From contig DBUL01000230.1 of the NCBI GenBank assembly GCA_002307905.1, forward strand, positions 1 through 10,355: 10,355 nt of DNA, read 5' to 3'. Of the stretch, positions 5,940 to 10,355 are shown piece by piece (the stretch's first letter is position 1; each line of letters begins with the position of its first letter). The notes below the pieces were generated by a model. That model ran no database searches. It was not told the origin of the DNA and worked only from the letters and a program-made list of their open reading frames with translations. The position numbers and the translations under genes are program-made. The DNA is from Rhizobiaceae bacterium UBA1291. GTDB taxonomy: Bacteria; Pseudomonadota; Alphaproteobacteria; Rhizobiales; Rhizobiaceae.

Positions 5940-5989
5940 AACAGGCTTGCGCCGATTGCCGCATCAATTCCCGGCTTTCAATTTGCCAC

Positions 5990-6014
5990 GCGACGGCAGG
6001 GCGATTTCCGTCGC
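5990..6014. repeat. Inverted repeat downstream of the flavocytochrome gene
   Basis: GCGACGG (5990-5996) and CCGTCGC (6008-6014) form a 7-base-pair stem with an 11-base loop, 50 bases after the stop codon. No T-run follows, so it may mark the 3' end of the transcript but is not a convincing intrinsic terminator. Confidence 0.35.
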
Positions 6015-6066
6015 CGGGAAGGGCCACCGTTAAGGGGGGCATGGTCCGTCGAAAAACCCCCAGGCG

Positions 6067-6096
6067 TTGACAAACGTCGATGTGAACAGGCTTTTT
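6067..6096 (+). promoter_or_regulatory. Candidate promoter of the mrp operon
   Basis: A perfect TTGACA (6067-6072) is the best -35 match in the gap before mrpA. The -10 is poor: CTTTTT at 6091-6096 with 18-base spacing. Transcription from here would give a leader of about 90 bases. Confidence 0.35.
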
Positions 6097-6148
6097 TCGA
6101 TTTTTCCTTGAGACGGGCCGAGCTTTGTCCTAACACCATGCCTGATTT

Positions 6149-6168
6149 CCGCCCCATTGCCGGGGCGG
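6149..6168 (+). promoter_or_regulatory. GC-rich hairpin in the mrpA leader
   Basis: CCGCCCC (6149-6155) and GGGGCGG (6162-6168) pair perfectly around ATTGCC, ending 27 bases before the mrpA ATG. There is no T-run directly after it, so it does not look like a terminator. It could position or shield the ribosome-binding region. A regulatory role is an inference. Confidence 0.4.
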
Positions 6169-6195
6169 CGCGAACTGCGCTCACAAGGATACGGA

Positions 6196-8583
6196 ATGTT
6201 TGAAGACATCGCCGCTGTGACATTGATGGCCATGCTCCTGCCCTTTGCCGGCGCGCTTGCTGCCCCTTATCTCACCGCCCGTCTCGGCGCCAATGCCGCC
6301 TGGGTCCTCGCGCTGATCCCGGCGTTCGCCTTTGCCCATTTCGCCGGCTTCCTGCCCGCGATCTCTGCTGGCGAGGTCGTGACTGGCGGTTATGCCTGGG
6401 TGCCGAGCCTCAATCTGTCCTTCTCCTGGTTCCTCGACGGCCTGTCGCTCACCTTCGCGCTCCTGATCACCGGCATCGGCGCGCTGATCGTGCTTTATGC
6501 TGGCGGCTACATGAAAGGCCATGCGCAGCAGGGCCGATTCTTCTCCTTCATGCTGTTGTTCATGGGCTCCATGCTCGGCGTCGTGGTGTCCGACAGTTTC
6601 CTGATGCTCTTCGTCTTCTGGGAACTGACCTCGATCACCTCCTTCCTGTTGATCGGCTTCGACCACAAGCGCGAGGCTTCGCGCCGCGCGGCCCTTCAGG
6701 CCCTGGTCGTAACCGGGGGAGGCGGGCTCCTGCTGCTCGCCGGCCTGATCTTCATCTGGAACATCACCGGCGTGACCCAATTGTCGCTGTTGCTGCATTC
6801 CGGCGACCTGTTGCGCGAAAGCCCGTTCTATGCGGCTGCGCTCTTCCTGGTGCTGGGCGGCGCCTTTACCAAATCGGCGCAGTTCCCCTTCCACTTCTGG
6901 CTGCCCAACGCCATGGAAGCGCCGACCCCGGTCTCGGCCTATCTGCACTCGGCCACCATGGTGAAGGCCGGCGTCTATCTCTTGATGCGGCTCAATCCGG
7001 TGATGGGAGACACGCCCGCCTGGGAAATCCTCTTGCCCTTCTTCGGCGGCATCACGCTTATGGTCGGCGCCGTTCTCGCCATCCGCCAGACCGACCTCAA
7101 GCTTATGCTGGCCTATACGACGGTCGCCTCGCTCGGGCTTCTGGTCATGCTGACCGGCTTCGGCTCGCCTTACGCGATCGAGGCGGCGGTCCTTTATCTG
7201 GTCGCCCATTCGCTGTTCAAGGGCGCGCTGTTCATGGTCGCCGGCATCATCGACCATGAGGCAGGAACCCGCGACGTGACGAAGCTCGGCGGCTTGCGCG
7301 CCGCCATGCCGATCGCCTTCTTCGCCGCGCTCTTCGCGGCGATCTCCATGGCCGGCCTGCCGCCCTTCTTCGGCTTCCTCGCCAAGGAGGAGATCTACGC
7401 AGCACTTGCCGGACCGGATGCGCGCTCGATCGTCTTCACCGTGGTTGCCATTGCCGGCAATGCGCTGATGTTCGTCATCGCCTTTGCCGTCGCCCTGAAA
7501 CCCTTCCTCGGCGCGAAGGTCGACACGCCGAAGCATGCCCATGAGGGCCCGGTGCTGCTCTGGCTCGGACCGCTGACCCTGTCGCTCATCGGGCTTTTTG
7601 CCGCTCTCTTCTCGCCGCTGGCCCACGCCTATGTCTCGTCGCCGATGGCAAGCGCGGTTGCCGGACAGGTCGAGACCGTGACGATCAGCCTCGCGCCGCA
7701 TATCGGCCTGCCGCTTGCCCTGTCGATCCTGACCGTGGTGCTCGGCATCCTGATCTATCTCGGCCTGACACGCGCCCGCGCTGGGGTCTCGCGGCTGCTC
7801 GACGCGCTTGGCCCCGGACCGGATCGCGGCTTCGACCACTTCGTCGCCGGCCTGGTGCGGATCTCCTTCCGAGTGACGCAAATCGTGCAGAACGGCCGGC
7901 TCGAGGTCTATATCACGGTGACCTTCCTGCTTCTGGCCATCGTGCTGCTCGTTCCGCCCTTCGTCCATGGCGAGCTGCCGGCCATGCCGACCTGGCCCGA
8001 AGACGTGCGGTTCTACGAACTTGCCTTCTTTGCCATCGCCATCATCGGTCTTTTTGCCGTTCTCACGGCCAAGGACCGGCTGACGGCAATCGTCTCGCTG
8101 GGCATCCAGGGCTTTGCCGTCGCCGTGCTCTTCCTCCTGTTCGGCGCCCCGGACCTGTCGTTTACCCAGTTCATGGTCGAAACGCTCTCGGTCGTCATCC
8201 TGGCGTTGGTCATGACCCGCTTGCGTCTTTCGCCTTCCGATCATCGCACCTGGGCTCAGGTTCTGGGGGACGGCGCGATTGCCATTGCCGCCGGCCTGGG
8301 TCTTGCCCTCATGCTGTTGAAATCGACCCAGGCAACCTTCGACACGGCGCTCTCGGATTTCTTCAACACCTACTCCAAGGCCATCGCCCACGGCGCCAAC
8401 GTGGTGAACGTCATCATCGTCGACTTCCGTGGCACGGACACCTTGGGCGAGATCGCGGTGGTGATGATCACCGGCCTGGCAATTCTGGCGCTGATCCGCA
8501 TCCGCGTGCCGCGGGTCGCACCCGCCCAGACGAGCGGTGCCAAGCCTGAGACCAAGAAAGCCGAGAAGGAACTGCGCAGATGA
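6196..8583 (+). CDS. mrpA: Mrp/Pha-type cation:proton antiporter subunit A
   Basis: This 795-residue polytopic membrane protein matches the usual MrpA length of about 800. The first part (to about residue 500) is the NuoL-like domain. It carries [15 protein letters not shown] with Glu143, the [13 protein letters not shown] block with Lys226, AHSLFKG (His338, Lys342) and GFLAKEE with Lys396, the charged residues expected along the proton route. The C-terminal part has an MbhD-like segment ([16 protein letters not shown], Glu662) and an MbhE-like segment ([13 protein letters not shown], about 740-752), diagnostic for MrpA over complex I subunits. The ATG at 6196 has AAGGA 6 bases upstream; the open frame extends to 6157 through a hairpin with no good start. 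The tail is charged ([13 protein letters not shown]). With MrpB-G it exchanges Na+ or K+ for H+; rhizobial homologues are named PhaA. Its stop overlaps mrpB by 4 bases. Confidence 0.96.
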   Translation: MFEDIAAVTLMAMLLPFAGALAAPYLTARLGANAAWVLALIPAFAFAHFAGFLPAISAGEVVTGGYAWVPSLNLSFSWFLDGLSLTFALLITGIGALIVLYAGGYMKGHAQQGRFFSFMLLFMGSMLGVVVSDSFLMLFVFWELTSITSFLLIGFDHKREASRRAALQALVVTGGGGLLLLAGLIFIWNITGVTQLSLLLHSGDLLRESPFYAAALFLVLGGAFTKSAQFPFHFWLPNAMEAPTPVSAYLHSATMVKAGVYLLMRLNPVMGDTPAWEILLPFFGGITLMVGAVLAIRQTDLKLMLAYTTVASLGLLVMLTGFGSPYAIEAAVLYLVAHSLFKGALFMVAGIIDHEAGTRDVTKLGGLRAAMPIAFFAALFAAISMAGLPPFFGFLAKEEIYAALAGPDARSIVFTVVAIAGNALMFVIAFAVALKPFLGAKVDTPKHAHEGPVLLWLGPLTLSLIGLFAALFSPLAHAYVSSPMASAVAGQVETVTISLAPHIGLPLALSILTVVLGILIYLGLTRARAGVSRLLDALGPGPDRGFDHFVAGLVRISFRVTQIVQNGRLEVYITVTFLLLAIVLLVPPFVHGELPAMPTWPEDVRFYELAFFAIAIIGLFAVLTAKDRLTAIVSLGIQGFAVAVLFLLFGAPDLSFTQFMVETLSVVILALVMTRLRLSPSDHRTWAQVLGDGAIAIAAGLGLALMLLKSTQATFDTALSDFFNTYSKAIAHGANVVNVIIVDFRGTDTLGEIAVVMITGLAILALIRIRVPRVAPAQTSGAKPETKKAEKELRR

Positions 8584-8999
8584 ACACGCTGATCTTCCGC
8601 ACAGTCGCCCCCTTCCTGACCGCGCTCATGCTGCTGTTTTCGATTTTCGTCCTGCTGCGCGGCCATAACGAGCCGGGCGGCGGCTTCATCGGCGGGCTGA
8701 TCGCGGCCTCCGCCTTCGCCATCTACGGCATCGCCTTCGGTGTTTCGGCGGTGCGCCGGGCCTTGTGGTTCCACCCGCTTTCGGTTGCTGGCGCCGGCCT
8801 TCTGCTGGCGACCCTGTCCGGACTTCTCTCAGCACTCCTTGGCGTGCCGTTCATGACCGGACTGTGGATCTACCCGCAACTGCTCGGCGTCGAGGTCCCG
8901 CTCTCCACGGTCATGTCCTTCGACGTCGGCGTCTACCTGGTCGTGGTCGGCGCCATCACCTCGATCGCGCTCGCGCTCGAAGAAAGGGAAATCGACTGA
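8580..8999 (+). CDS. mrpB: Mrp/Pha-type cation:proton antiporter subunit B
   Basis: This 139-residue protein has about four membrane helices. The MrpB/MnhB signature [13 protein letters not shown] is at 28-40, and [12 protein letters not shown] (113-124) lies near the C-terminus. The start ATG overlaps the mrpA stop in an ATGA arrangement, with AAGGA 9 bases upstream inside mrpA, so translation is probably coupled. It is a structural partner of MrpA in the antiporter membrane complex; it is not known to transport alone. Some bacteria carry mrpA and mrpB as a single fused gene, but here they are separate. The length is as expected. Confidence 0.96.
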   Translation: MNTLIFRTVAPFLTALMLLFSIFVLLRGHNEPGGGFIGGLIAASAFAIYGIAFGVSAVRRALWFHPLSVAGAGLLLATLSGLLSALLGVPFMTGLWIYPQLLGVEVPLSTVMSFDVGVYLVVVGAITSIALALEEREID

Positions 9000-9376
9000 T
9001 GGAAGTCCTGTTTTCCGGCCTCGTCGGCATCTTCTTCGCCGCCGCCCTCTATCTGATGATGTCCAAGCATATCGTTCGCGTCATGCTCGGCGTCGCGATT
9101 CTCGGCAATTCGGTCAATCTGCTGCTGTTTACCGCCGGCCGGCTGACCCGCGAAGCGCCGCCGATCATCGGCCTCGACGCCGACGTCCTGGCGGCCGGAT
9201 CCGCCAATCCGCTGCCCCAGGCCCTGATCCTCACCGCGATCGTCATTTCCTTTTCCTTCTTCTGCTTCCTCCTGGTTCTGACCTATCGCTCCTACCAGGA
9301 CCTTGGAACCGACGACACCGACGAAATGCGCGTGGCCGAACCGAAGGGCGAGCCGCTGCCGCCGATGGGATATTGA
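8999..9376 (+). CDS. mrpC: Mrp/Pha-type cation:proton antiporter subunit C (NuoK-like)
   Basis: This 125-residue protein has three membrane helices, at about 4-21, 27-47 and 74-96. It carries the NuoK/MrpC-type segments MLGVAILGNSVNLLLF (29-44) and PLPQALILTAIVISFSFF (71-88), followed by a charged 25-residue C-terminal tail. The start ATG shares one base with the mrpB stop (TGATG), and AAGGGA lies 9 bases upstream. An upstream extension of the frame runs through mrpB and is not used. MrpC is the small NuoK homologue beside MrpD in the complex. Unlike the overlapping junctions before it, its stop is followed by a 72-base gap to mrpD. Confidence 0.96.
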   Translation: MEVLFSGLVGIFFAAALYLMMSKHIVRVMLGVAILGNSVNLLLFTAGRLTREAPPIIGLDADVLAAGSANPLPQALILTAIVISFSFFCFLLVLTYRSYQDLGTDDTDEMRVAEPKGEPLPPMGY

Positions 9377-9380
9377 GTGC

Positions 9381-9449
9381 ATGATGATGGTTGTTACTGA
9401 AGTGCTTCGTCGCTCCGCTGCTGGCCAGCCAGAGGGGGTATCCCGTTAA
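9381..9449 (+). CDS. Possible 22-codon leader ORF between mrpC and mrpD
   Basis: An open frame starts with three consecutive ATG codons (9381-9389), 4 bases after the mrpC stop, and ends at TAA (9447-9449), which shares its last A with the mrpD ATG. The 22-residue product begins MMMVVTEVLRRSAAG and has no membrane segment or known motif. A weak GGGA lies about 10 bases upstream. The exact TAATG overlap suggests ribosomes could be handed from mrpC to mrpD through it. It may instead be chance, or a relic of a frameshifted mrpD start. Confidence 0.35.
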   Translation: MMMVVTEVLRRSAAGQPEGVSR

Positions 9450-10355
9450 TGGCCGCTACTCCCGTAGACCTCTCGCTTGCCATGGTCATGGCGCCGACCA
9501 CCGGTGCCGATTGGCTGCCCATCATGCCGGTCGCGATCGGCCTCGGCTTCGGCGCCGTGCTGATGATGATTCGACAGTCAACGCGGCTCCATCCATGGAT
9601 CGCCATTCCGGGCCTCGCCCTGATGGTGCTCGTCGACATTCTGCTGCTTGCGCATGTGGTGACGCATGGTCCCGTAACGATGACGATGGGCCGCTGGCTG
9701 CCGCCCTTCGGCATTGCCTTTACCGTCGACATCGTTGGCGCACTGCTCGCTCTCACGGCGGCGCTGGTGGCGCTCGCCGGCAGTGTCTACGCGCTCGGCG
9801 ACATCAACACGAGCGGCCGGCGCTACGGCTTCTATCCCTTCCTCATGGTGCTGATGGCGGGCGTCTCGGGCGCCTTCCTCACCGGCGACGTCTTCAACCT
9901 CTATGTCTGGTTCGAGGTCCTGCTGATCTCGTCCTTCGGTCTGTTGATCCTCGGATCCGAGCGCGAACAGATAGATGGCGCGCTGAAGTATGCGGTCCTG
10001 AACCTGATTGCCACCACGCTGTTCCTGATCGCCGTCGGCTATCTCTATGCGATCTTCGGCACGCTCAACATGGCCGACATCGCAAGGAAGGCGGGGTCGC
10101 TGCGCGAGACCGCGCCGCTGATGACGCTTGGCGGGCTTTTCGTCTTCGCCTTCGGCATGAAGGCTGCGGCCTTTCCGCTCAACTTCTGGCTGCCGGCCTC
10201 CTATCACACGCCGCGCATCGTCGTTTCCGCGCTGTTCGCCGGGCTCCTGACCAAGGTCGGCGTCTATGCGCTGCTGCGCGTCATGGTCATGCTGCTGCCC
10301 GTTGAGCGGGAGGCGCTCAGCCTCGTCATCGCCATAGCCGGGGCACTCACCATGG
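9449..10355 (+). CDS. mrpD: Mrp/Pha-type cation:proton antiporter subunit D, 3' end outside window
   Basis: The visible 302 residues of an expected 500 or so are the N-terminal part of a NuoM/NuoN-like antiporter subunit. Motifs include FNLYVWFEVLLISSFGLL with Glu156, equivalent to the glutamate needed in Bacillus MrpD. GMKAAAFPLNFWLPASYHTP carries Lys238, the matching lysine. VSALFAGLLTKVGVYALLR carries Lys269. The ATG at 9449 was chosen because an in-frame TGA at 9398 blocks longer versions and no other ATG or GTG lies between; a G-rich stretch (GAGGGGG) lies about 10 bases upstream. MrpD pairs with MrpA and MrpC to form the ion-translocating membrane arm. The gene is cut by the window edge with no internal stop, so it appears intact. 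mrpE, mrpF and mrpG should follow. Confidence 0.95.
   Translation, partial: MAATPVDLSLAMVMAPTTGADWLPIMPVAIGLGFGAVLMMIRQSTRLHPWIAIPGLALMVLVDILLLAHVVTHGPVTMTMGRWLPPFGIAFTVDIVGALLALTAALVALAGSVYALGDINTSGRRYGFYPFLMVLMAGVSGAFLTGDVFNLYVWFEVLLISSFGLLILGSEREQIDGALKYAVLNLIATTLFLIAVGYLYAIFGTLNMADIARKAGSLRETAPLMTLGGLFVFAFGMKAAAFPLNFWLPASYHTPRIVVSALFAGLLTKVGVYALLRVMVMLLPVEREALSLVIAIAGALTM

Noticed and set aside
6181..8391. Very long open frame on the minus strand opposite mrpA
   Set aside because: It is the mirror of a GC-rich coding sequence; the translation is rich in Gln, Glu, Arg and Gly with no domain, and the plus strand encodes clear MrpA.
9391..10305. Plus-strand open frame over mrpD in another phase
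   Set aside because: Arg/Ala/His-rich translation typical of a shifted frame; the phase starting at 9449 gives clear MrpD motifs.
6196..10355. Complex I or hydrogenase-4 type operon instead of Mrp
   Set aside because: MrpB signature, MbhD/MbhE-like tail of the A subunit and gene order A-B-C-D are specific for Mrp; no hydrogenase or quinone-site subunits are seen.
1..10355. CRISPR array, tRNA, insertion sequence or prophage
   Set aside because: No spaced direct repeats, cloverleaf sequence, transposase or terminal repeats were seen on either strand by eye.

Overview
The window looks like chromosomal DNA from an alphaproteobacterium of the Rhizobiales, probably Rhizobiaceae. It is GC-rich. 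The supporting features are a seven-gene-type Mrp/Pha antiporter operon of the rhizobial form, an alphaproteobacterial DUF3309 mini-protein, and a DUF6064 protein. I assign the organism from family resemblance only, without a database search. No tRNA, rRNA, CRISPR array, insertion sequence or phage gene was seen.

Layout: (1) 2-394 (+) is the DNA-binding end of an AraC-type regulator cut by the window edge, closed by a hairpin that overlaps its stop codon. (2) Six genes lie on the minus strand between 437 and 4383. Read in transcription order they are: msrB (4383-3973), a 48-residue membrane mini-protein (3762-3616), a DUF6064 membrane protein with a TTG start (3532-2867), a gene-free stretch of 374 bases, a 54-residue DUF3309 membrane mini-protein (2492-2328), and two transglutaminase-like proteins in tandem (2231-1338 and 1249-437). 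The two mini-proteins are short and easily missed, but each has a clear Shine-Dalgarno sequence. (3) 4593-5939 (+) is a ferric-reductase-like membrane flavocytochrome divergent from msrB. (4) 6196-10355 (+) is the start of an Mrp cation/proton antiporter operon: mrpA, mrpB, mrpC, then mrpD, which runs off the right edge. The missing mrpE, mrpF and mrpG are expected just beyond.

How the genes work together: MrpA-D are membrane subunits of one complex that exchanges cytoplasmic Na+ or K+ for protons; in rhizobia this complex (Pha) is linked to pH and K+ adaptation. mrpA/mrpB and mrpB/mrpC overlap by a few bases, as expected for coupled translation. mrpC and mrpD are instead separated by 72 bases, which hold a 22-codon reading frame whose stop overlaps the mrpD start. 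The msrB/flavocytochrome pair shares one 209-base control region and suggests a redox-stress theme. The small membrane proteins and the transglutaminase pair have no assigned pathway.

The window does not show a clearly new defence or biosynthetic system. The most unusual points are the serine in place of the catalytic histidine in the second transglutaminase, the coupled mini-ORF before mrpD, a long nested hairpin between the DUF3309 gene and the first transglutaminase, and a structured mrp leader.
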